The position numbers and the translations under genes were made by a program. Positions 39,644 to 48,246 of a DNA stretch of 64,000 nt are shown piece by piece. Position 1 is the stretch's first letter. Each line of letters begins with the position of its first letter. The notes under the pieces were generated by a model that did not search any database, had not been told where the DNA came from, and saw nothing but the letters and a program-made list of their open reading frames with translations. Source of the DNA: Burkholderiaceae bacterium (GTDB lineage Bacteria > Pseudomonadota > Gammaproteobacteria > Burkholderiales > Burkholderiaceae); NCBI GenBank assembly GCA_018261955.1, contig JAGTRK010000001.1:124001-188000 (forward strand), in the 5' to 3' direction.

Positions 39644-40372
39644 ATGTCATTTTTTTCATCTAATTTATACCCCAAACGATTTTTACTCAGTGTTATGGCG
39701 ATGGGTATTTTGTCGCTTGGCGCATGTCAAAAATCCGACATCATCACACAGCCCGCCGCACCCAATAACGCTGCTACCACGACCGCTGTCGCGCAACCGA
39801 CATTTAATGCCGAGAGTTTTTCGACCAATGGTCTAACGATTGTTGAAGGTAAAGATTTCGTTCGCGTGGCCAATCCGCAGCCCGTTGCGGTGGCGGGCAA
39901 ATCCGAAGTTATTGAATTTTTTTGGTACGGTTGCCCGCATTGTTACGCCATTGAACCTGCAGTTGAGGCTTGGAAAAAAACCTTACCTGCCAATGTGAAT
40001 TTTGTGCGCTACCACGTGCAGTGGAATGCCGCCATGCAAACGCAGCAACGCATGGCGATGGCGGTTCAGGCTTTGGGCAAGTCCGACGAGTTGGACTTGA
40101 AAATTTTTAGCGCGATTCAAGAGCAAGGCAAAGGTCTGAGCAACGATGATGCGATCTCTGCATTCATGACGCAAAATGGTGTGGACAAAGCCACTTGGGA
40201 CACAGCGTATCGAAGTTTTGATGTCAATGCTTCGATTGTCACCGCCGACGCGCTGTTTAAAGCGTATCAATTGGACGGCGTACCCAAATTTATTGTCAAT
40301 GGTAAATACGTGGTCTCAGGTGATTCCGCACAAACTTTAAAAGTCGTCAATAAATTGCTCGAACAAAAATAA
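39644..40372 (+). CDS. DsbA-like thiol:disulfide oxidoreductase, predicted lipoprotein
   Basis: The 242-residue protein repeats the DsbA layout, with CPHC at C97-C100 and LDGVPKFIVNG as the cis-proline loop. Unlike its neighbour it has a clear lipobox, LSLGAC, with the acceptor cysteine at residue 28, followed by a disordered alanine/threonine linker. It should be tethered to a membrane. GAAGGATTTTCT precedes the ATG. The tandem pair probably arose by duplication. Confidence 0.9.
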   Translation: MSFFSSNLYPKRFLLSVMAMGILSLGACQKSDIITQPAAPNNAATTTAVAQPTFNAESFSTNGLTIVEGKDFVRVANPQPVAVAGKSEVIEFFWYGCPHCYAIEPAVEAWKKTLPANVNFVRYHVQWNAAMQTQQRMAMAVQALGKSDELDLKIFSAIQEQGKGLSNDDAISAFMTQNGVDKATWDTAYRSFDVNASIVTADALFKAYQLDGVPKFIVNGKYVVSGDSAQTLKVVNKLLEQK

Positions 40373-40381
40373 TTGGACTGT

Positions 40382-41167
40382 ATGACTCAAACTGTCTTTA
40401 TTACAGGGGCATCCAGCGGCATCGGCTTGGCGTTGGCACGTGAATATGCGCAGCAGGGCGCGGTGGTTGGTTTGCTTGGTCGGCGTGCCGATGTGCTTGA
40501 GCAGGTGCGCGCCAGTCTACCCAATGCCGAGCGTCATCAAGTGTACGCAGTGGATGTGTGTATTGAGGTCGATTTACACGCCGCCGCACGTGACTTTATC
40601 AATCGGTACGGCGCGCCCGACATCGTCATCGCCGCGGCGGGGATTTCAGCAGGCACTTGGACGGAGTATTATGAGGACTTGGCGCAAATTCGGCGTATTT
40701 TTGAAACCAATGTTTTGGCAATGGTGAGCACCTTTCATCCCTTTATCGCGCCGATGAAGGCGCGTGGTCAGGGCGTTTTGGTCGGCATTGCCAGTGTCGC
40801 GGGCATACGCGGATTGGTCGGTTCGGAAGCGTACTGCGCATCGAAAGCGGCGGTGATTAGTTACTGTGAAAGTTTGCGCGGCGAGTTGCGCAAAACAGGC
40901 GTGTCGGTACTGACGATTTCCCCAGGCTATGTGGCAACGCCGCTGACGGCAAAAAATCCTTATCAAATGCCGTTTTTATTGCAACCCGAGCAGTTTGCGA
41001 CCCGCGCTGTGCGGGCGATTGCGCGCAAAACCACTTATACCGTAATTCCTTGGCAAATGGGGGTTGTCGCCAAACTCATGCGCATGTTGCCCAATGCTTG
41101 GTTTGACGCGCTGTTCGCCAATAAAAAGCACAAGCCTCGAGTCACCGACTCAAACGACAGTCCATAG
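40382..41167 (+). CDS. Short-chain dehydrogenase/reductase
   Basis: The 261-residue SDR shows the cofactor motif TGASSGIG (residues 8-15), the catalytic serine in IASVAGIRG and the YCASKAA tyrosine-lysine pair. The C-terminus has a hydrophobic patch like membrane-associated YqjQ/DltE types. It starts nine bases after the dsbA-like stop. The substrate is unknown. Confidence 0.88.
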   Translation: MTQTVFITGASSGIGLALAREYAQQGAVVGLLGRRADVLEQVRASLPNAERHQVYAVDVCIEVDLHAAARDFINRYGAPDIVIAAAGISAGTWTEYYEDLAQIRRIFETNVLAMVSTFHPFIAPMKARGQGVLVGIASVAGIRGLVGSEAYCASKAAVISYCESLRGELRKTGVSVLTISPGYVATPLTAKNPYQMPFLLQPEQFATRAVRAIARKTTYTVIPWQMGVVAKLMRMLPNAWFDALFANKKHKPRVTDSNDSP

Positions 41168-41218
41168 TTCAATACACAATCGCACAATTGCACAACTTTT
41201 TTATAAAGTGAGTTTTTG

Positions 41219-42994
41219 ATGAGCCCTTTGTTCCCCGAAGAATTAATCGAAGCGCGCGCTTTATCCGAGCAGGTTTTGGATGGCTTTAATCGCCATTACG
41301 CCCGTTTTCGTGAATGCGCCCGTGCGGCCAAAATTTCATTTGAAAAAGGCGATTGGGCGAATATTCAAAAATTAGTGGCCGATCGTGTGGCGTATTATGA
41401 TGAGCGCGTTGCCGAAACGATTCACACCTTGGCCTCAAATAAACAAGTCAGCCCTGACAACAAGGCCTTTTGGCACGAGGTTAAAAGCCATTATGTTGAA
41501 TGCCTGATGGCGCACAAACAGCCCGAGTGCGCCGAGACTTTTTTCAATTCGGTCACTACCAAGGTGCTCAAAGCCGAGTATTTTCACAACGAATTTATTT
41601 TCAGCCGCCCGATGATTTCGACCGAATACATCGACTCGGAATCAGCGACATATCGCAGTTATTACCCCATCCGTGATGGTTGGACGGATTCACTCGCGCA
41701 AATGTTTGCAGGTTTTCAACTGGCGCGCCCCTTTACCAATTTGGCGCGCGATATTGCCACCATCATTGACCGCTTGCGACACCTCGACCACGTGATGTTT
41801 GAGCACCCGCGCCCAAACCTGCAAATTCAAGCCGTCAGCACTTTGTTTTATCGCAATAAAGGCGCGTATGTTTTGGGCAAAATCATCAATAGTTTCAGCG
41901 AGTATCCATTTGTCATCCCGATTTTGCACGATGCCGAAGGGGGATTGGCAGTCGATACCATCATCACCGATACCCGTCATATCAACTCATTGTTCTCGTT
42001 TAACCGTGCGTATTTCATGATTGATTGTGATGTGCCTTCAGCTGTGGTGCAGTTTTTACATTCCATCTTGCCCACCAAGCCCAAAGCCGAGTTGTACAAT
42101 ATGATTGGGCTACAAAAACAGGGCAAATCTCTGTTCGCACGCGATTACAAACAGCACATCCGTCACTCGACCGATGACTTTATTCTCGCACCGGGAATTA
42201 AAGGTTTGGTGATGCTGGTGTTCACATTGCCGTCGTTTCCGTATGTGTTTAAAATCATCAAAGACGTGATTTCGCCACCCAAAGAAGTTGATAAGGAAAT
42301 GGTGCAACAAAAATACAATTTGGTGAAAAAGCATGACCGCGTGGGTCGCATGGCGGATTCGTTGGAATTCTCCAACGTGAATTTCCCACGTGCGCGTATG
42401 AATCAAGATCTCGTTGACGAAATCACCAAACTCGCACCCACCGAAATTGAGTTTACCAACGATGAGATTATCATCAAACACTTGTACATTGAGCGGCGCA
42501 TGATACCGCTGAATATTTATCTACAAGATGCCACCGAAGCGGGCGACACGCTTGCCAAAGACAACGCGATTATTGAATACGGCAATGCACTTAAAGATTT
42601 GATTGCTGCGAATATTTTCCCCGGGGATTTGCTGTTTAAGAATTTCGGTGTGACGCGCGGCGGACGAGTGGTGTTCTACGACTACGATGAAATTGAATAC
42701 TTAACCGATTGTAAATTCCGCCCCATTCCCAAAGCGCGTTTTGATGACGACGACACCGCGCATGAGGTCTGGTTCTCGGTCGATCGCTTGGATGTATTCC
42801 CAGAGGAATTTGAGAAATTTTTGTTGACCGACCCCGAGGTCAAAGACGTATTTATGCGCTATCATGCCGACTTGCTCGACTGGCGTTACTGGAAGAGCCA
42901 TCAACAACGCATTCGTGCGGGGCATATCGAGGATTTTTATCCCTATCCGCACCACTTGCGCTTTGCCGAATCGGGTTACACTGAGCCACATTAA
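41219..42994 (+). CDS. aceK: Isocitrate dehydrogenase kinase/phosphatase
   Basis: AceK adds and removes phosphate on isocitrate dehydrogenase, steering carbon to the glyoxylate shunt. The 591-residue protein is colinear with the family: YFHNEFIFSRP, the ATP-binding loop near APGIKGLVMLVFTLPSFPYVFKIIKD with the catalytic lysine, and FGVTRGGRVVFYDYDEIEYLTDCKFRPIP near the kinase active site. It implies that isocitrate lyase and malate synthase are encoded elsewhere. ATG at 41219 follows an in-frame TTG. Confidence 0.96.
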   Translation: MSPLFPEELIEARALSEQVLDGFNRHYARFRECARAAKISFEKGDWANIQKLVADRVAYYDERVAETIHTLASNKQVSPDNKAFWHEVKSHYVECLMAHKQPECAETFFNSVTTKVLKAEYFHNEFIFSRPMISTEYIDSESATYRSYYPIRDGWTDSLAQMFAGFQLARPFTNLARDIATIIDRLRHLDHVMFEHPRPNLQIQAVSTLFYRNKGAYVLGKIINSFSEYPFVIPILHDAEGGLAVDTIITDTRHINSLFSFNRAYFMIDCDVPSAVVQFLHSILPTKPKAELYNMIGLQKQGKSLFARDYKQHIRHSTDDFILAPGIKGLVMLVFTLPSFPYVFKIIKDVISPPKEVDKEMVQQKYNLVKKHDRVGRMADSLEFSNVNFPRARMNQDLVDEITKLAPTEIEFTNDEIIIKHLYIERRMIPLNIYLQDATEAGDTLAKDNAIIEYGNALKDLIAANIFPGDLLFKNFGVTRGGRVVFYDYDEIEYLTDCKFRPIPKARFDDDDTAHEVWFSVDRLDVFPEEFEKFLLTDPEVKDVFMRYHADLLDWRYWKSHQQRIRAGHIEDFYPYPHHLRFAESGYTEPH

Positions 42995-43013
42995 AATATA
43001 AAAGGAACACACC

Positions 43014-44087
43014 ATGCGCACAAAACTCGCAACCGCTCACATACTCGTTGTCACCGCGCTGCTTGCTGCGTGTACAACCAGCACAGTGAAAGCCCCGACC
43101 AGCAGTCCGACAACGCCTAAGCCACCTGTTTCGACAGATGGCAATAATTATGCGGAGCGCGCTGAAGTCAAAGCATTTGTTGAAGAACTCAACGGCAAAT
43201 ACGACTATTCAAAAACCGAATTGCTCAGTGCGTTTGCGAGTGCCGAGCGCATGGACACGGTTTTGCGTCAACTCGAAAAAGACAAACCCAATCCCAATTT
43301 TAAGAAAAATTGGAAAGTGTATCGCTCGCGCTACGTTGAACCTTTGCGCATCAAAGCGGGCGTGGCATTTTGGCAAAAAAATGCCAAAACCCTCACACGT
43401 GCGAGCAAAGAATACAGTGTGCCTGAGTACATCATTGCAGGCATTATTGGCGTAGAAACCATTTACGGCAAAAATATGGGTGATTCCAACGTGTTCGACG
43501 TATTGACCACCATCGCCTTTGATTATCCGCGCCGCTCGGCTGAATATAAAAACTTTCTCGAAGAATACATCATTCTCACCCGCGAAAACAAAATGCCTCT
43601 GCGCTCGGTCAAGGGCTCATACGCGGGGGCAATTGGCATTCCGCAATTCATGCCCGATTCATGGCGTGACTACGGTGTGGATTTTGACGGTGATGGTAAA
43701 GTCGATTTGCGCAACAGCAATGCCGATGCGATTGGCAGTGTGGCAAGATTCCTCAAAGAAAAAGGCGGTTGGCAACGTGGATTGGATGTGGTGTATAACG
43801 TGAAATTTACCGATGCACAAAACATCGATGGCGCGTTGAAACTCCCAATCGAACCCTCGCAAACATTGACGCAGCTTAAAAAATACGGTATCACCTCACC
43901 CGACACGATGCCTGTCGATGCTAAATTGTCATTGATTGATTTACCCAATGGCGACAACCCAGCGCAGTACGTGCTCGGCTCGAAAAACTTTTATGCCATC
44001 ACGCGTTACAACAAGAGTTATATGTACGCCATGAGCGTGTATGAACTCGGCGCGGCGGTCAAAAAAGCCTACGATGCCGCACAGTAA
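43014..44087 (+). CDS. mltB: Membrane-bound lytic murein transglycosylase B
   Basis: MltB cleaves peptidoglycan glycan strands and forms 1,6-anhydro-muropeptides. The 357-residue lipoprotein has the lipobox LAAC with C20, a proline/threonine linker, the catalytic glutamate in GIIGVETIYGK and the family motif SYAGAIGIPQFMPDSWRDYGVDFDGDG. AAAAGGAACA precedes the ATG. It is 19 bp after aceK. Confidence 0.94.
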   Translation: MRTKLATAHILVVTALLAACTTSTVKAPTSSPTTPKPPVSTDGNNYAERAEVKAFVEELNGKYDYSKTELLSAFASAERMDTVLRQLEKDKPNPNFKKNWKVYRSRYVEPLRIKAGVAFWQKNAKTLTRASKEYSVPEYIIAGIIGVETIYGKNMGDSNVFDVLTTIAFDYPRRSAEYKNFLEEYIILTRENKMPLRSVKGSYAGAIGIPQFMPDSWRDYGVDFDGDGKVDLRNSNADAIGSVARFLKEKGGWQRGLDVVYNVKFTDAQNIDGALKLPIEPSQTLTQLKKYGITSPDTMPVDAKLSLIDLPNGDNPAQYVLGSKNFYAITRYNKSYMYAMSVYELGAAVKKAYDAAQ

Positions 44088-44105
44088 GTGTTTTGTGAAA
44101 GCCCA

Positions 44106-44816
44106 ATGATGAACAAACCCATTCAAACCATTGAAACCACTCAAGCCAATATTCTCAAGCACCACGGCGGCGATGGCAGTGTCGCGCGACAACGGATTAC
44201 CGAACATTACGAGCGTCGGCATGATGTGGATTTTTGGGCGTTTTGGGATACCAAGGTCGCAGCGAACCATCAATCGGGTGATGCGATTATTGATTTGGGT
44301 GCGGGCATTGGGCAGTTTGTCAAAGACTGTGCGGCGCGACACGCCGATGCGCCAGTGGTGGGCATCGAGGTTGCACCGTATATGTTGCACCAACCGTTGG
44401 CATTGCCAAACAATGCGCAGATTGTGGTGGATGATTTGAATGACCCGCAAGCCGATATACCACCCAACTCAGTCAGTATGGTCATGGCCAACATGTTGGT
44501 GCATGAATTGACGCAACCGATGAAAATGTTTCAAGCGGTCAGACGCTGGCTCAAAGTCGGTGGGCGGTTGTGCGTGATTGATGTGGTGCGCCAACCCTTG
44601 CAAGATTATTTACAACGACGCTATCCGAACACCGAAATGTGGCAAGATGCCACTAGCCGTAGTGACCTTGAAGATGCCTTTGAGCATTTTTTGGAACACA
44701 ATCGATACCACCCAGAGGACATCGTGTTTATGCTCGAATCAGGCGGGTTTAAGTTGATTTCCTGTGAGCCGTTGCGCAATGGTGGGCAGACACGCATTGT
44801 GGTGGAGAAAATGTAA
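44106..44816 (+). CDS. Class I SAM-dependent methyltransferase
   Basis: The 236-residue protein has motif I IDLGAGIGQFVK, motif II region VVGIEVAP, and MVMANMLVHELTQP near motif IV. The substrate is unknown. It follows mltB by 18 bp with two adjacent candidate ATGs (44106, 44109). The next gene downstream is comM. Confidence 0.8.
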   Translation: MMNKPIQTIETTQANILKHHGGDGSVARQRITEHYERRHDVDFWAFWDTKVAANHQSGDAIIDLGAGIGQFVKDCAARHADAPVVGIEVAPYMLHQPLALPNNAQIVVDDLNDPQADIPPNSVSMVMANMLVHELTQPMKMFQAVRRWLKVGGRLCVIDVVRQPLQDYLQRRYPNTEMWQDATSRSDLEDAFEHFLEHNRYHPEDIVFMLESGGFKLISCEPLRNGGQTRIVVEKM

Positions 44817-45710
44817 CGTCGTTTCGCAAACCTTTGGGGGAACTCATGAGTTTAGCAGTCATCAATTCACGCGCTTTGCTCGGTATGTCTGCGCCGCGCG
44901 TGACGGTTGAGGTACACTTGGCGAATGGTTTGCCTTCGTTTAACATCGTCGGTTTACCCGAAACCGAAGTCAAAGAATCCAAAGACCGCGTGCGTGCAGC
45001 GATTTTAAATTCCCTGCTCGAATTTCCCGCTAAACGCATCACCGTCAACTTAGCCCCCGCCGATTTACCCAAAGCAGGTGGGCGGTTTGATTTACCGATT
45101 GCCTTGGGCATACTAATTGCCAGTGGTCAACTCAAAGTCCAACAGTTGAGCCAATATGAATTCGCAGGCGAATTGTCCTTGTCGGGCGAACTGCGCCCGA
45201 TTATGGGCGCGTTGGCAATGACATACGGCATCACACAAGAAGCCTTGCAAAATCCACAAACCACGCCCATCATCATCTTGCCGCAAGCCAATTGTGCCGA
45301 GGCGAGCTTGGTCTCGAATGCCCAGATATGGTCGGCGAAATCTTTGTTAGAAGTCTGTGCCAAACTGCGCGCACCTGATGCGCAAGAGTCATTTCAATCT
45401 CCAAAAATAGCCAATGAGCGTGTGTACTATGCCTTGGACTGGCTCGACGTGCGCGGACAGTCCTCGGTCAAACGCGCGCTGGAAGTTGCAGCAGCAGGTG
45501 GACACAGCGTGCTTATGGTTGGACCTCCCGGCACAGGAAAATCCATGCTGGCGGCGCGATTGCCGAGCATATTGCCACCGATGAGTGAAACGGAGGCGAT
45601 GGAGTCGGCCACCGTATTGAGCAGCGCAGGACAATTTTCACCCGAGCAATGGCGCGTGCGCCCCTACCGCAGCCCACACCACACCGCATCGGCTGTCGCT
45701 TTGGTGGGCG

Positions 45711-45715
45711 GCGGC
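45711..45715. repeat. Target site duplication, left copy
   Basis: GCGGC lies directly before the TGTG terminus. The same five bases follow the other terminus at 60430-60434. A 5-bp duplication is standard for Tn7-family transposition. Confidence 0.93.
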
Positions 45716-45723
45716 TGTGGATT

Positions 45724-45762
45724 CCAGAATAAGTTGCGACATTCCAGAAATAAATGCGACAA
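45724..45762. repeat. Left-end TnsB-type binding repeats (L1, L2)
   Basis: Two direct repeats, CCAGAATAAGTTGCGACA (45724-45741) and CCAGAAATAAATGCGACAA (45744-45762), match the complement of the right-end repeats. No third copy was found further in. They are the likely TnsB binding sites of the left end. Confidence 0.85.
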
Positions 45763-45810
45763 ATTTATAAAACTGGATAACTCGCCTATATTTGATTGGA
45801 CGGCCTAATT

Positions 45811-47586
45811 ATGCCTATCGACATCAAATACCCACTTCGTAAAGTCACGAAAGAAATACGGTTAGATAAGTTGAAGAATGATATCCAACCGATGATAGCA
45901 TGGTGGTATGTAGGAATTGACAGAAAACATATCAAGGGCACTCAACCAAACATCGTTGTTGGTTTTCGTAAACTCGTTGATGGGTTGTGGTCCGATGAAG
46001 TGACCCATAGACTTGTGCCACTTACTGCTCTTGGCCAAGTTCGACTTGGAACAGTTTGGCAAAAAGGTATTTGTACCGACGAGGTTGCATACCCCGAAGC
46101 GTATTTTAAAGTTGATTTTAGTCGTCAAGGATGGCGAACTATCTCATTTCAAGAGGCTTATAACAGCCACTCAGAACTACCATTTCCCCAAGAGATTCAT
46201 AAACTCAAATATTCAGGTGATCAAAGTCGTTTGCTTGAGTTTTCATTACCGAATGGCGGTAAACTGATTGTGCCATGTTTAGAGTTTTTCTCTCGATGTT
46301 ATGGGCGCTCTGGTGAAGTTAAAAGAGTACTTGCAACCTATCCGTGGGAAGAAACCTTAGATTCGGGCAATAGCAGATTGTTTAGTCCTCTCAATGAGCC
46401 AGAGGAAGAGGGCAAGTGGAAGGTGAAGTTGCGCCGCCGTTTGGTGAATGGGGATATTGTGTTGTTGGCTCATGCAAAATACGACGAGTACACTCGAAAT
46501 GTAGCAAAAAGCATTTATGCGCAAATAGAGGCTGGGTTTAATAACGAAGCCCATAAGATGCCATTATTTTTTGCTGATATGCCTCCTTGGTTTGAGGGGC
46601 TGGCGGAAATTAAAGCAAAAGGGATTTGGTTTAATGATAATAAATCCTTTTTGGCTCTTCGAATCACAGGTTGTTCAGATCCTGACGGTGAAATAATTGA
46701 ACGCGACCGTGAAAACACTAACAAAACCGATGCCCCAGTTGATAATGGCGGTCAAGGGGATTCTTGGGATGGTGCGCCGACAAGAACTAAAATAAAGCGC
46801 CCCAGTATTTTTGACTTAACCAGCGAGGATGACCCTAATTTTAACGCAACACCTGTTGAAATTTATGATGATGATTTTATCGTTTTAGGTTCGCAAAGAG
46901 AGGTAGTGGATGTAAGAAAGGAAAAAGCTGAGAATTCAGCGGGGACGAAAGTACAAGGTGATGCGCCAGATAACTACTCATCTGCAGAGCCATATGGTAA
47001 CAATGGCTTAACAGGTCAAGCATCAATTAGCGCACGTCCCGTAATGGATTCAGAGGGGATGTTAAGTGATATGTGGAGTGCAATGCTTCGCTTGAAAAGC
47101 CGCTATTCTAATGTTACGTCGGTTGAGTGGTACACATTTCATGATGGATATAGTGACAATCCAGAGATTAGGCTGATTGGACTAAAAGAAGTCCCCGCTG
47201 ATTTAGAGGATATTGATGTTGCAACAAGAAACTGGGTATATAGCAATACTTCACTAAAAGATAAAACTCGGGGGGTACTCGTTGCAAAAGTTATGATTGG
47301 AGAAACGCCAGTGCATTTTTTGGAAATTGAACGGCGTTCTCAATCAAGCAACACCGAGGAGTCATACAGAGGGCTTGTTTTTATACCGTCGGCAACAGAA
47401 AATTTTGAGGTAAGTTTAAATATTTTATTGGAAAATATTTGCTTGGTTAAAGGTGTGGTTACAAAAGTTGCACATTTGTGTCCAGGTGTCGGCTTTTCGT
47501 TTAAGCACTCGCAATCCAGAAACGACCAGAATCTGTGTGATAGCGCATTAAAAAATGCATTAGATAAAGTTGGTTTTAAGATTTAG
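45811..47586 (+). CDS. TnsE-like transposition protein (candidate)
   Basis: The 591-residue protein is not a standard enzyme. From memory of Tn7 TnsE, its layout matches. An N-terminal part has THRLVPLTALGQVR and SLPNGGKLIVPCLEFFSR (compare the IPQLELARS region of TnsE). A middle part has the pattern LAEIKAKGIWF then FLALRITG. Then comes a low-complexity acidic linker with RPSIFDL, and a C-terminal domain ending LEIERRSQSS...YRGLVF. TnsE directs Tn7 to replicating plasmids and discontinuous DNA synthesis. The gene lies 95 bp from the left terminus, far from the other tns genes. Its ATG is two bases after the chimeric comM stop, with no clear promoter. The assignment is inference. Confidence 0.5.
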   Translation: MPIDIKYPLRKVTKEIRLDKLKNDIQPMIAWWYVGIDRKHIKGTQPNIVVGFRKLVDGLWSDEVTHRLVPLTALGQVRLGTVWQKGICTDEVAYPEAYFKVDFSRQGWRTISFQEAYNSHSELPFPQEIHKLKYSGDQSRLLEFSLPNGGKLIVPCLEFFSRCYGRSGEVKRVLATYPWEETLDSGNSRLFSPLNEPEEEGKWKVKLRRRLVNGDIVLLAHAKYDEYTRNVAKSIYAQIEAGFNNEAHKMPLFFADMPPWFEGLAEIKAKGIWFNDNKSFLALRITGCSDPDGEIIERDRENTNKTDAPVDNGGQGDSWDGAPTRTKIKRPSIFDLTSEDDPNFNATPVEIYDDDFIVLGSQREVVDVRKEKAENSAGTKVQGDAPDNYSSAEPYGNNGLTGQASISARPVMDSEGMLSDMWSAMLRLKSRYSNVTSVEWYTFHDGYSDNPEIRLIGLKEVPADLEDIDVATRNWVYSNTSLKDKTRGVLVAKVMIGETPVHFLEIERRSQSSNTEESYRGLVFIPSATENFEVSLNILLENICLVKGVVTKVAHLCPGVGFSFKHSQSRNDQNLCDSALKNALDKVGFKI

Positions 47587-47595
47587 GACTGTTGC

Positions 47596-48049
47596 ATGAA
47601 AATTTTCATTTTTTCACTGAGTTCGATGCTATTGGTTGCGTGTTCATCCATGACCGCTGTTGGAATCACCGATGGTGATACCTTGACTGTGCTGCAAAAG
47701 CGCGACAAGATACCGATGAAGGTTCGTATTTCTGCAATTGATGCGCCCGAAAAATGTCAAGCATTTGGAGAACAAGCAAAGCAGGAATTTATCAACGCTG
47801 TGTTTTAAACGTTCAGTCAAGCTGGTGTACATCGATACGGATCGATATGGCAGAACTGTAGAGGACGTTTATTGTGATGGGATTAACGCAGGTGAAGCAA
47901 TGGTGGCGCGAGGTCATGCTTGGGCTTACGAAAAATATATCGGTGAAACAGGATACTACCGTGAACTTCAAGCCAAGGCAAAATCTCAGGGAGTGGGGTT
48001 GTGGATGGATGCCAAGCCAACAGCACCGTGGGATTGGCGTAAGCGATAA
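47596..48049 (+). pseudogene. Frameshifted lipoprotein thermonuclease (SNase family)
   Basis: The first frame (47596-47808) gives a lipoprotein signal, LLVAC with C16, and the SNase start ITDGDTLTV, KVRISAIDAPE. It stops at TAA within TTTTAA (47803-47808). The rest of the domain, YIDTDRYGRTV, GHAWAYEKYI and GLWMDAKPTAPWDWRK, continues one base later in the next frame to 48049. The metal-binding aspartate, catalytic glutamate and both arginines are present across the two frames. A single extra T in the run explains the break; a +1 slip on TTT-T is an alternative. It follows the TnsE-like gene by nine bases. Confidence 0.8.
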
Positions 48050-48246
48050 AGTGTCTTGTTTCCAGAAATTTGGATGTCGAAAGTTTCATATTAACTCGCC
48101 AGTCTGTAGGGACATTGAGTAGAATGATAGTTGGTGCGTGCCATCATTAAATGGTAAATAATTTGTGGTTGATAGTTTGAGCAATACATACTTCTTCACT
48201 TTTAAGAGTGTATGGAAGCTCAGTTACGGATAAAGAAGGGAACGTA

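Larger units (their letters stand above)
44846..45808 (+). pseudogene. comM: comM 5' fragment, cut by transposon insertion
   Basis: This is the N-terminal 290 residues of ComM/YifB, the hexameric AAA+ branch-migration helicase used in natural transformation. It opens with the family-typical MSLAVINSRALLGM and contains the Lon-protease-like fold and Walker A GPPGTGKS (226-233). Native sequence stops at 45715 in VGGG. Beyond that the frame runs 30 codons into the transposon end, adding a foreign tail ending FDWTA. The Walker B, sensor and C-terminal domains are on the far side of the element, so the product cannot hydrolyse ATP normally. The other half is at 60435-61091. Confidence 0.95.
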
